DNA from: Pleodorina starrii
Lineage: Eukaryota; Chlorophyta; Chlorophyceae; Chlamydomonadales; Volvocaceae
Length of the DNA: 64,000 nt
Direction of reading: 5' to 3'
NCBI GenBank assembly: GCA_030267565.1
Contig: BRXU01000036.1
Span: forward strand, 806,001-870,000
Part shown: one piece after another, positions 37,801 through 48,215 of the stretch
How positions within the stretch are numbered: the stretch's first letter is position 1
Layout: every line of letters begins with the position of its first letter
Program-made: the position numbers and the translations under genes
The notes under the pieces: model-generated
The model's input: only the letters and a program-made list of their open reading frames with translations
Database searches by the model: none
Told to the model about the DNA's origin: nothing

Positions 37801-40800
37801 CCAGGACGCGGGCGCCGGGCCGGGGGTTGAGGACCTGGGGGGTCAACAGGTCAACAACAGGCCGGAGGGGTCAAGAGGTCAACAACAGGCCGGAGGGGTC
37901 AAGGCGCCCGGGGGTCAGAGGAGGGGGAGGGAGGGCGGGAGGGAGGAAGGGAGGGAGGGGGAGGGGTCGTCGCGCCACCTGGCTTTCCCACTGTCCCACC
38001 TCTTATCTAAGCGCTACTCGTCGCTCGTCCGGGCCTATTCCCATATCACCGCTCGCTCACTGCGCCTCCCTCTACTTGGGAAAGGAGGGTGTCACGGGCG
38101 CGAGTTGTGGAAGGGCGGGCAGGCTGCCGTACATACACAAACACCCACGCCCACACCCACGCCCACCCACCTGCCCACCCACCCACGTTCACCCACCCAC
38201 GTGCCCACCCACCCACGTTCACCCATACCCACCCAACCCCACCCACACCCAGCCACACCCACCTGGGCTGCGACAATGCTTGGCAGAGCTTGGAGCATCA
38301 CCTCACCGAGGAGGAGACCTGACCTCCGGGGGGGTGGAGCAGAGGGGCCAGGCAGGGGGCCAGGCAGGGACGGCGGGATCAGCGGTGCGGTCAGAGGCGG
38401 GGCCCGAGGGGAAGCTGGTAGCTTCGTCGACGGGATCCGTGCAGGGATCTGTGTTGGAACCCGCAATGAGGCGGAGCGCGGAGGCAGCGTTCGTGAGCCG
38501 ACAGTGGTGTTGGGGGGGGAGGGGCGGGTCACTGACACACACACACACACGCGCCACACCCGCGGACGCACATGGCGGTCTGACGGCGTGCGGGCCTGCG
38601 GGCATGGGTGTGTGTGGCACCGGCAGTCCGTTGCGGCCACGTGCGAGCCCCCGGTCCCCTGAACCACACACACATACACACACATACATACACATAAACT
38701 CGCACACGCACATTCACACTCGCACACACATACATACACTCGCACACAAGCGCGCGACAACGGACTGCCGTGGCGCCACACACACCCACGCCCGTCCTGC
38801 ACGGACACACATATACACACGCACGCTGAGTCACCGTACGGGTTAGTACATACCATTGCAGGACGGCACGTCGTACACCCGGCGCTCCATCCGCAGCGCC
38901 AGCCCTTCCTGGGCCCGGAACATGGCCCTCCGGCCCACTGCCGCCCTGGCCACCCCCAGAAACACGCGATCCGACCTCTGGCTGCTGTTGCTGCTACTGC
39001 TACTGCCACCACCGCCGCCACTGCTGTTGCTACTGCTGCTGTTGTCGCTATTGGTGCTATACCGGCTACTGCTGCCGCTGTTGCTGCTGAAGCCTCCGCT
39101 GCCACTGCTGCTGCAGTCGCTGCCGCAATCGTCATCGCCGCCTTCGCTGCTGCCGGCGTTGCCGCTGCAGCTACCATCGTCGCTGCTGTCTCCTCCCAAT
39201 TCACCATTGACCTGCAGACTGTTGCTGCTGCTACTGTTGCTGCTACAATCGCCGCTACTGCTGCTACTGCTGCTGCTGCTGTTCGAGGCTGCGCTCTGGA
39301 CGGAACCGATGCCCCGCCTTCCGTCATCGCAACCCGCCCCGGGGTCACCGCCCTCGCCTCCTTCATCAACCCCGCTGCCTCCGGCGGCATCTGGACGCAG
39401 CCGGTGCTGCTTCCGGTGCTGCTGCTGCTGCCGCCGCCGCCGCTGCTTTGGCTGCGGCTGGCGCGCCCACGCCAGAGGGACGGAGCCGTCGGGCGCCACC
39501 GTCGCGCCCCGGCTGATGCCAACTGCCAGCCGGGACCCCGGGGTGCTGGGCGGGTCGGGGGCCAATGGGATGGGTCGGGGGCCAATGGGGTGTAGAAAGA
39601 GAAATCGCAGCGGAGAAGGAGACGGCTTGGGTGGGTCGGGGTGGGTGGGTCGGGGGGGTGGGTCGGGGGCCAATGGAACAACTGACCCGTGGGTCGGGGG
39701 CCAATGGATCGACGGAACCATGGGTCGGCGCCGGTCTGGGACGGCTTGGGGTCGTGCTTGCCGGGGCTTTGGGTGGGCTTTGTGCGTGCCAGCACCCCTA
39801 CCGCGAGGAGGCTATACAACGACCACCGACCAGGCGGGGAGACCCTTAGGGCCACGCGAGTCGCATTCAGCCCTCCACTTCACTTGCAACTGCAACTGCA
39901 ACTGCAACGCAGCCCTCTCCGACGCGGCACACCGTACATCGAATGACGCAAACGGACCGGACCAGGCCCAACAGGGAAACGCAGCGCAGGGCAGCAGAGC
40001 GACGCGCGGTGGCGTAACAACGAAGACGGCATCGAAACACCCTTCCACCGGCGACCCGCGTGCGGCATCTGAACGCACCCATTGCCCAACCCCCGCCGTG
40101 CCATGACACGTCCGCACTGCCATTCGCTCACTCATACTCACATCGACTCCCGGGCCGCGAACCCCTCGTCGTCGTCGGCGTCGCCAGGGCCGGGGCCCGC
40201 CGCCGTGTCCCATTGACCCACGGGTCGGCGCTCCAGTGCGGCGCTCACCGCCACCAGGTCACCCGCTGCGATGCCCGCGGACGCCGCCAGAACGCCGGGC
40301 GCGTACACGTGGGCTCCCTGGAGCCGTTTGGAAGGAAGACGGCGGCGGTGAAGGGCAAGCGAACCCAAAATGACAGCTCACCAGCCATTGCCCTGCCCCA
40401 AGCTCTGGGATAGGGTGCTGGCAGGGTGCTGCATAACAATAAGTACCGGTAGTAAAAGGTAATGAGGTATTGCTGGGTACGGGTACGTTCGCCAATGTTC
40501 GCCTCCTGCGTTCCATCGCTGCGGTTTTGCGGTATGTGCGTTTGTGTGGTTACTCCATCCCTCTCTCCCCTCTCCACCTCAAGAGCAAGAGAGGAAGAGG
40601 GAGTGTAGCGCAAGGCAGAGCACCGACCCGTGGGTCGGTCCCTCCCCACATCCACCCTGATCCGTCCACCCGGTGCTCCCTTCCGATTCCACATTGCTGC
40701 CCTGTATCCCCCCTACAACCCCCCAAACCAAACCAAACCCCCCTCCAACCCCCAACCCAAACCAAACCCGCCTACAACCCCCAGCCCAAACCAAACCCCC

Positions 40801-42062
40801 CCGGGGAGGCGGCCCACCTTGAGAACCGCCTCTCCCGCGAACCGGTTGATGACCACCTCGGGGAGATTGAGACCTGCAGCCCAGCACAGCCAATTGGGTC
40901 ACAGCGCAACCAATGGGTGGGTGCGAGAGTGCCGAGTCACCCGGTACCGAGTCCCCCGACCCCCAGCGGTGTCATCGTATGCCGGTGTGTGCCCGCTTAG
41001 CCAGACAAGTGGAACGAACGTGGGGGTGTGCAGTCATGTGGGGCAGTCATGTGGGGCAGTCATGTGGGGCAGTCATGTGGGGCAGTGACGTGGTACACCC
41101 GGGCGCGCACACCCACGTTCCACTTGTCTGGTTTGGGCGGGTACATACACGATGTAACCCGGGGCGCGGGACAGTCGTCACGTGGTTAGGTAGGTGAACG
41201 TGCCGTACCTGGATCCACATCCACGTCGCAGGGCCCACTACCCGACAGAACCAACGCCGCGCGTATCCCGGGGTGCACTCGCACTGGCACTGGCACTGGC
41301 ACTGGTGGGGTCGCTGCCGCCCCTTGTGGATCCCCGGGCTGCAGACCCCCGGGCGCCACCCCCCCAGTGGCCCCTCGGGTGCAGGCCTCTCCATTTTCGT
41401 CCAGCTGCTCGTGCTCCTCCTTCTCGTCCTGGTGGCGGTGCTGGTGGTGGGGGTGGTGGTGGTGGTGGTGCTGCTGCTGCTGCTGTTGTTGCCTCCAGAG
41501 CTCCAATCGCAGCTTTTGGGCCGCATCCTGTACAGCAGTGTCAGCATCAGTGTCAGCAGCAGTGTAAGCAGTGTGTGTGTATAACTGTGTATGCGCCGGT
41601 GGGGAGGTGATCCTTTCGGATCCACGCAGCAACTGTTAAGATGCGGTTCAGTCGTGCAGCGTCGCATCCGCCGGTTCGGACCTGATGGCTTCATCTATCA
41701 TCTATCCCTCGCGGCATTTGGCGGAGCAATCAAGTGTGCGCCGCTGCAGGGCGTTGGGGGAGACGCGTAACCTGGAAACGCTGGAATACGGCAGTGTTCG
41801 GTGCAGCATTTGACTTCTCGGCTGGCAGAGCAGCAGTTGCGCCTCTTTTGAATAGGGTAACAGTCCTGCTGCTCATGGCAGGTGGTGCGTGGCGCCGAAA
41901 CCAACCCGGTTCTTCAATTCGCGGCGCCTTGGAATGCCGTACCGTTGGTCGCGACCTCAGCGTATTGACCCGCAAAGTGGGCGTGAGGCTGGGTCGGGCG
42001 AGCGCGGCGGAGATGGCCGCTAGTCTCGGGGAACCAAAGCAGGCCGTGAAGTAGGCTTCGAC
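34327..42062 (-). CDS. NSUN6-like RNA cytosine-5 methyltransferase with PUA domain
   Basis: At least 904 residues. Exons, 5' to 3' on the minus strand: 41943-42062, 41209-41527, 40818-40873, 40142-40317, 38854-39545, 38263-38318, 37706-37834, 36622-37029, 36047-36186, 35123-35237, 34327-34830. All phases agree. The N-terminal part has VEAYFTACFG and LRVNTLR, then PUA motifs EVVINRFAGEAVL and GAHVYAPGVLA. The methyltransferase has VLDMCAAPGGKTT (SAM motif I), VVALDR, MLDPPCSALGLRPRL (motif IV Cys) and MVYCTCTINPDENE (motif VI, catalytic Cys). The end is LTEAEAALVQRFDPG ... DVMGFFIARFRKVL. NSUN6 methylates cytosine 72 in tRNA-Thr and tRNA-Cys and some mRNAs. No in-frame ATG lies in the first exon, so a short upstream exon is missing from the model. 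Confidence 0.9.
35385..36035. repeat. (CCCCACTAC[C/T]GCC)n minisatellite in NSUN6-like intron
   Basis: About 650 bp of a 13-15-bp unit, with CCCCACTACTGCC and CCCGCCCCACTACCG forms intermixed, between exons 36047-36186 and 35123-35237. It ends only about 12 bp before the donor of exon 36047-36186. Open frames here are compositional. Confidence 0.95.
36378..36517. repeat. 15-bp minisatellite, 10 copies
   Basis: Units read TTGTACCACACAGG or TTGTACGACACAGG plus one base, in the NSUN6-like intron 36187-36621. One unit has ATGTACC instead of TTGTACC. Confidence 0.95.
37434..37471. repeat. Perfect 16-bp hairpin in NSUN6-like intron
   Basis: GACTGAGAAGTGCCAC (37434-37449), a six-base loop CCAGTA, and GTGGCACTTCTCAGTC (37456-37471). 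The flanking DNA has CTTACTGACGCC repeats. It is too short for a MITE pair by itself. Confidence 0.9.
38125..38265. repeat. CACCCACC-rich minisatellite
   Basis: Repeated ACCCACCCACGTTCACCCACCCACGTGCCC blocks fill the end of the intron upstream of plus-strand position 38263. (CA)n tracts occur in the next intron at 38528-38830. Confidence 0.88.
38854..39545 (-). CDS. NSUN6-like exon with Ser/Asn/Gly-rich insertion
   Basis: This 692-nt exon begins TPGSRLAVGISRGATVAPDG (second half of PUA) and ends VFLGVARAAV...FRAQEGLALRMERRVYDVPSCNG, which in NSUN6 is the linker into the methyltransferase domain. Between them lie about 150 residues of Ser/Asn/Gly/Asp homopolymer-like sequence coded by AGC/AAC/GGC triplets, absent from animal NSUN6. 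Both flanks stay in frame, so it is a genuine expansion and not a missed intron, unless an intron is hidden within it. Confidence 0.8.
41001..41131. repeat. Inverted repeat flanking a 15-bp tandem array
   Basis: CCAGACAAGTGGAACG...GTGTGC (41001-41031) is inverted at 41107-41131 (GCACACCCACGTTCCACTTG...). Between them lie about 4.5 copies of GGGGCAGTCATGTG. It lies in the NSUN6-like intron between exons 41209-41527 and 40818-40873. Confidence 0.88.
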
Positions 42063-45000
42063 CTGCGGCGGCCATCGTGGTGGCGATTGGATTGCCGCGG
42101 CGGCGAACGGCAAGGTGGATGCGGAAGCCGAGGAGCGAGACGCATGCGTGCTGACGCATGCGGGACGGACGTGATAGCACCTCAACCCGGCGTGCCAAAA
42201 GCAACCATGTTTCAATGGGGCTCAACAAAGCTTGACTCAGCAAACGACGATGAGTAAGGCATCCTGGTGCCCAGGCCAGGCCATAGAGCAACTGCCGAAG
42301 GGGAAGCTGCCAAATTTATCTACTCAGTTTATAATGAGGAACCTAACATTACTCACCACAGGGTCCCACCGCACGCTAGAGCGAACGCCGCAATGTCGGT
42401 TGGCCAAAGGGTTAGCCATTATGATAAACCACCAGTGAATAGGACCTTTATATGCTCTCCATACGTTTACTTCCAATATTGCTTTACAGATATCAGGATC
42501 TTGGCCCCGAAAATTTTACAGCTGTGTGACGTCTCGTTATGAGGTCGGGCACCCCGAGTCAGAACATGATAAAGATAGAAACAACGCAAACCGCAACGGG
42601 GCAACAACTCTGGTGGAGGAGACCGCTTGACACTGCCATCCTCCTGTTGTAACCGAAAATGACGGTTGCAAGCTGCCGCGCGAGGTCGTGCAGCTTGCAT
42701 TGGACCGAACCGAACGCACTGAACAGCGCTGAAGCACTTGTCAGTTTCTTGTTTACAACGTTGCGTTTCAGCGCAAACTTGTGGAAATGGAACTGAGTTC
42801 GTGAGGCGTCCGGGCCACTTCGTCACGGTCCAGCAGCTCAGCGCGCCAAAGCTGGGCCCCGCCTGCCCCCTGTCTGACAAGGTAAGCGGCTGGGCCCCGC
42901 CTGCCCCCTGTCTGACGAGGTAAGCGGCTGGACATGCAGAGATCTCAGCAGGCCTAGAGCTGACTGCCTGGCTGCAGGGCGACCTACCCGCACGTTCGTT
43001 ACAATACCGGTACCGTACTGACGCTAATGTTTTTATTAATTATATAATTATTTGGGTGCATAAAACCCGTCCACGGAAATTGTGCGAGGTTCCCTAAAAT
43101 AATTAGGAGTTTCCTGGAAATTGCTCCAGTTTCCTAAAAAGTTTTTTATGGGGTAATTCCAAGCCCGCTAAAAAGATCAGGGCGCGCTCGACAGGACGTG
43201 TGGGGCGGGTGGATGTGCGGTGTCGAGGGGTGCAGGAGGCGCTCGGGTGTCTGGGCGGGTTTGTGCTGTACGGCATCGCAAACAAGTTTAAAAGCCACGA
43301 TGCGCTTCCATTTGCTTTAATAGCAAGCACACAACCAGACGTAATGCACTCGTAATTGAGCTCACTAAAAAGTTACATGCTTCAGCGAAGCTTGCTAAAA
43401 AGTTAGGATTTGTTCGAAAACTCCCCTGAGCCGCCTAAAAACATTAAGCTCTAAAAATATTTTCTCCAAACTTTTCAAGACGCTAAAAAATTAGGCTATA
43501 AAAACATAAGCGTCAGTACGGTAGTTGCGAGAATGGGCTTCGTTTGTTGCTGCTCCGAAACCCTTCCGAAAGGAGGGCCATGCTGACAAGACCCGGCGCG
43601 GCAACGAGCGCAACGCTCTCAACTCAGGACGGAGGGACGCTCAGGGGAAACAGGAATGTCGGGCCGCCTGCGCCTCGCTCGGCGCCGCTTCACGCCTTAC
43701 ATACAGGGCGGTCGGCGCAACAAACCACGCGCGCGTTTCTGTCCGCGACAATCCATCGCGGCCCCCGAGGACAGGCCGGGGCGGCCCCCAAGGACAATCC
43801 GGGGTCCGGGGCGGCCCCCGAGGTCAATATCGGCATCAGCTGAATGGCTAATAAGGGCTGACGGGCGGCTGGGACCGGCACCGGGGAGCCGGGCCACGAG
43901 AACGTGGAGTTGGGTCGGACCTCGGACACATTGCCCTGGTCGTTTCCGCTGTGTGGTGTGCGGCCGGCTGGCCCAACCCTCCGAACGTTCATTTGGAGGG
44001 CTTGGAGCCTACCTGGGCCTAACCGCGGCTGGGACGCGCTGCGAAAGGCCACGGCAAAACGGCAAAACGGCAAAACGCCGCTGTTGGTCACGCGACCTGA
44101 TAATGCGATTTGGCAGCAGTCGGGAGCCTTCGGGAGCAGTCGGGAGCTTGGGACAGTTACAGAGTTACAGTCTCACCTGGTCTCACCCGGGGCATGGGGG
44201 GCACTGGGCACGCAGCCGCGAGGTCACAGTAAACCCCCACCTGACAAGATCGCCAATCCAGGAGGTGGCTGCTCGGCCCCTTGCCCCGTGCGAAGTTCGT
44301 GAGATACCAATCGACCTGTCGTCGTACGGAACCTTCCGTCCGAGTAAGCACACGTCCATGATACCGACATGACGGTCAAATCCCTGCATCAATCAAAATA
44401 GCGAACTACAAGCGCGCCAGATCAATTTCATTGCTGTATCTGGTGCGTCTGGTGAGTTCGTTTGAGCCAAATAAAAGTTCGGCTCTTCGAAACGGCCCAT
44501 TTGCTGAAAATGCTGGGAGGTTACAACCGTTGGATATCTATGACAAAACGATAATAATGGATATATCTGGATCGATATATTGGCCTTAGTCGCTGGAGAT
44601 GATATGGCGGCCCTGTGACACTGTTTGACATGCTTTGCTTTACACCAGGGATCACTACCTGTACATCCCATGCTTAGCAATACATCGACCGGCGGGCCGG
44701 TACATGACAGCAACGGTGCTCGAGCACGAGAATTTGCTGGATTTCGCACATCCGCCGGCGTTCACGCGTACCGGTACGATACTGCAAAAGAATGAGAGCG
44801 AGGAAGCGGAAGTCCATTACTGCAGCTGAACTACGACCCTAACCTGCTGAGAGCAAGACTTGTGTTTAAATTTAAATGTCACATTTGAGTTATTGGGGTG
44901 TCCATGCATCGCTTGGTGAGAAAAGTGTGGAAGGTGGAACTCCAAGATTCCGAAGTCCATGTTCGCCTTCAAACAAACCCGGGCCCGCTTATAGCCCTTC

Positions 45001-45696
45001 CTAAAGAACGGAGAAATGTTTGATGAACGCATGAACCAGTCCAACAGTCCGTTTTCGAATATTAACCGAATGTAACTGATTTTAACCGAGAATGAATTGC
45101 AAAAATACAAAAAATACCCCATACTACCTCCCGTCAGTGGCATCAAACATTTCTGGTGCTCATCAATTTTTATTGTATTTCAGTATGGTGTGGCGTCATT
45201 CAGGGCGCATGTGAAAACCTCGCGCGCCGATTCGGCGGAGCCTGCGGGTCTCCCGCTGAGCCCATGTCCACCCTTTCGAAGCAATTTCGATCTCGTACAC
45301 GTTTCTATCCATCTTATTATTATAGCCGTAAGTATTACGGCGTAATACAAATCATTACACCCTCGAAAGCACGCAAATCGGATCGCTGAGCGCCCAATCG
45401 CAGACGAGCGGAGGCCCCCGGGCGGTACCTCGCCAATCGGTACCTCGGAATCCGCCACAGCGCGCTTTGGGGCCTTTAACGGCGTATCCACAACTACGTA
45501 TCGCAACTGCGTAAATAATACGTAGGTTGAATCAGGCCGCGGCAAACTTAACAGGCCTTTGATTGGAGGCACTTCAAGTCCGGCCCCGCCCTTACGCCTT
45601 GGGCAGGGACACCGGCCTACTTCTTAGTAATCAATTTGCTGCCGGCGTATGTTGAACTCCTAGCAAGGCTATAGATCGCAGCGCCGGCATCAAGAA
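42063..45696. other. Intergenic, no gene recognised
   Basis: The first exon of the NSUN6-like gene probably lies in the left few hundred bases. A 38-bp unit is tandemly duplicated at 42846-42921. 43020-43515 is unusually AT-rich with many CTAAAAA words. 43740-43830 has GGCGGCCCCCGAGG repeats. 44062-44085 has AAAACGGC repeats. Open frames of 60-240 codons exist on both strands but show no family similarity and lack coding bias. Confidence 0.55.
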
Positions 45697-48215
45697 ATGG
45701 TCTGCATGTGGCCCAACCTTCGGTCATGTGGCCTGCTGCTGCTGGCGCTCGTCTGCTTGTCGGGTACGCTCCACGTGGCAACGGCTTTCTCGTCATCTTC
45801 ATCGTCATCTTCATCAGGTGCGTGGTGCCGTTGTTGCGGACTTGGTCGCTGGCGGCGAAGCGTGCACAGGAGGCGAGTTCCGTGCTCGGAACGCGCTCTT
45901 TTGCGTTTTAAGGCGGTGAGAGGCCGCGGACCAGAACGATTCCGAAGATGAGCCAGCCTTGTCTGGATCATGCGCACTTACAGCCTCCTTTTTAATTATT
46001 TTGAAGCATCTTGCTTGTAGACACTGATGTGCTTTTACTGGTTTTACCTTCCCGGAAGCTTTACGGACACTTCATTAGAAGCAATTGCAAACGCTAGGAC
46101 GAATCTGGCGCCCTTTTGGTTGTATTTTTATTTTTACATATATTTAATAAAAGCTTTAAAACACAAACGGGGAGGTAACTAGGCCGCGCGCATTTCGATG
46201 TAGTTCGCGACGCGTCGCCGCCCGTCGGTCCGTCGGCGCCCATCGGCCTCAGCCAGTCTGTCTGCCTGTCGAGCGACGTGCCCAGCCTGGGACTCCGCTC
46301 TCACATCTGATGGAGCACAACCCCACGTTCATTTCCCCCTTTGCTTGGTGCATCTCGCATCATCTTTACCTACCCTACGTTTGGGTTATTATAAGTGCCA
46401 ACAATTGCGATTATTGCGCACGCAGGTGCCGTGGCGCAGCAGGAGCAGCTGCCCCTTGAGGCAATGGACGATTCCCTCTCCGGCAGCCGCAGCATGGACC
46501 TTCTTCTGCTTCCTGAGGAGTTAAGCGAGCTGCAGGATTTCGTCACGGCGAAAGAGGGTCACGGTCGAGGCCTGGCTGCGGTTGTCTCGCCGTCACCGAG
46601 ACCACCCCCACCCAAGCCCCCATCGCCCAAGCCCCCATCGCCCAGGCCACCCCCCGTCAAGCCATCACCACCCAAGCCCCCATCACCCAAGCCCCCATCA
46701 CCCAAACCACCGCCACCCAAGCCATCACCACCACAACCGAAGAATCCAGCGCCCAAACCGCCTTCACCCAAACCGCCTTCACCCAAGCCACCTTCACGCA
46801 AGCCACCATCACCCAAGCCGCCGTCGCCCAAGCCGCCGTCGCCCAAGCCGCCTGCGCCCAAGCCGCCCAGCCCTTCGCCACCATCACCTGTGCCTCCCAG
46901 CCCAATGCCACCTCCCCCTGAGCCGCCTAGCCCTGCACCGCCATACCCGCCGCCACCTAGCCCACCACCGCCATCGCCTCTGCCGCCCAGCCCCCCACCA
47001 CCTTACCCCCCGTCGCCCAGCCCCCCACCGCCGTCGCCTCTGCCGCCCAGCCCCCCACCCAGCCCCCCACCACCTTATCCCCCGTCACCCAGCCCCCCAC
47101 CCAGCCCCCCACCACCTTATCCCCCGTCACCCAGCCCCCCGCCGCCGTCGCCTCCGCCACCCAGCCCCCCGCCGCCACCGTCGCCCAAGCCTCCAGCACC
47201 CAAGCCTCCAGCACCCAAGCCTCCAGCACCCAAGCCCCCAGCACCCAAGCCTCCAGCACCCAAGCCTCCAGCACCCAAGCCTCCAGCACCCAAGCCTCCA
47301 GCGCCCAAGCCTCCAACACCTACCCCGCCGACACCCAAGCCGCCACCGCCGAAACGGCCATCACCCAGGCCGCCATCGCCCAAACCGCCAGCGCCCAAAC
47401 CGCCACCTCCGAAACCAAAGCCTCCATCCCCTCGCCCGTCCCCCCCGACTAAGCCACCTCCACCAAAGCCTCCGTCGCCAAAGCCACCCGCACCCAGCCC
47501 CCCGCCACGTTCCCCACCTCGGCCGCCGCCACCACCACCAACAACAATTACCAGTGCCAGCTCCAAGACATCCGCATCCGAGGACTCGGTCCTCCCATCG
47601 CTGCAAGCAGAGGGTAAGCAAGCTACCATGCCGGCATCGTTTTGTGGTCCATACCCGCCCATCGCGTATCCTCGCTTGCCCCAACTCGGATGCGGCGGGC
47701 AACCAACCAATGCAACCAACCACTTGAAATGGCTGCTGGCACTCTCCTGCAAGTTACATACACGGCGGCGCTTGCTTTGCTTTGCTTTTGCTCATGTGTT
47801 TTGCTTTCGCTCATGTGTTTTGCTTTCGCTCATGTATGTGTTTTGCCTTTACGCACAAACAGTCCTGTTGGTGGAGCCGCCGACGTCTGCGGGCTTGCCG
47901 CGTAGCGCCGCCGGCGGAGAAGGCCAAGGCCCCACGGACTCATCCCCCGCAACATCACCATCATCCTCACCATCATCCTCACCATCATCCACTTCATCAT
48001 CGTCGTCGACAACGACATCTCGTGGGCCTTCCAGCGCCGTCATTGGCGCCGTCAGCGCGGGTGTCGGCGTCGCCCTCATTGCGGCCATCGCCCTCAGCGT
48101 GTTCCTTGTCCGCAGGAGCAGCAGGAGCAGGAGCAGGAGCAGGAGCGGGGCGGCAACCCTGCCCCAGACCGCGTCCGGCTCTGTGAGGTTAAACCAGGTC
48201 GTGCCAATGCCTTGA
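45697..48215 (+). CDS. Membrane-anchored hydroxyproline-rich glycoprotein (three exons)
   Basis: Exons 45697-45817, 46426-47613 and 47863-48215 give 553 residues with matching phases (1/2 at both introns). The start ATG opens a signal peptide with core [20 protein letters not shown], then a Ser run. Exon 2 begins [17 protein letters not shown], then about 320 residues of [20 protein letters not shown] repeats expected to be prolyl-hydroxylated and arabinosylated into a rigid extended rod. Exon 3 has a Ser/Thr-rich stalk, a transmembrane helix ([23 protein letters not shown], about residues 495-519) and a basic RSRSRSRSG tail. The rod should lie outside the cell, tethered to the plasma membrane. 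No pherophorin or kinase domain is seen. Confidence 0.87.
47614..47862 (+). other. In-frame, stop-free intron of the HRGP gene
   Basis: Donor GTAAGC and acceptor AAACAG. The intron is 249 nt (83 codons) without stops in the gene frame, so retention would insert 83 residues before the membrane stalk. It contains three TTGCTTT(C/T)GCTCATGTGTTT repeats (47772-47850). Confidence 0.75.

Noticed and set aside
42063..42215. Extending the NSUN6-like N-terminus to 42215
   Set aside because: The frame is open but begins at TTG with no ATG and a stop upstream; an acceptor at 42063 (GCCGCAG) is more likely, so the start was left open.
43597..43612. GCAACGAGCGCAAC, identical to a universal small-subunit rRNA motif
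   Set aside because: Neighbouring bases do not match rRNA on either side; treated as chance.
46559..47752. Glycine-rich minus-strand frames opposite the HRGP
   Set aside because: Antisense shadows of the proline-codon repeats.
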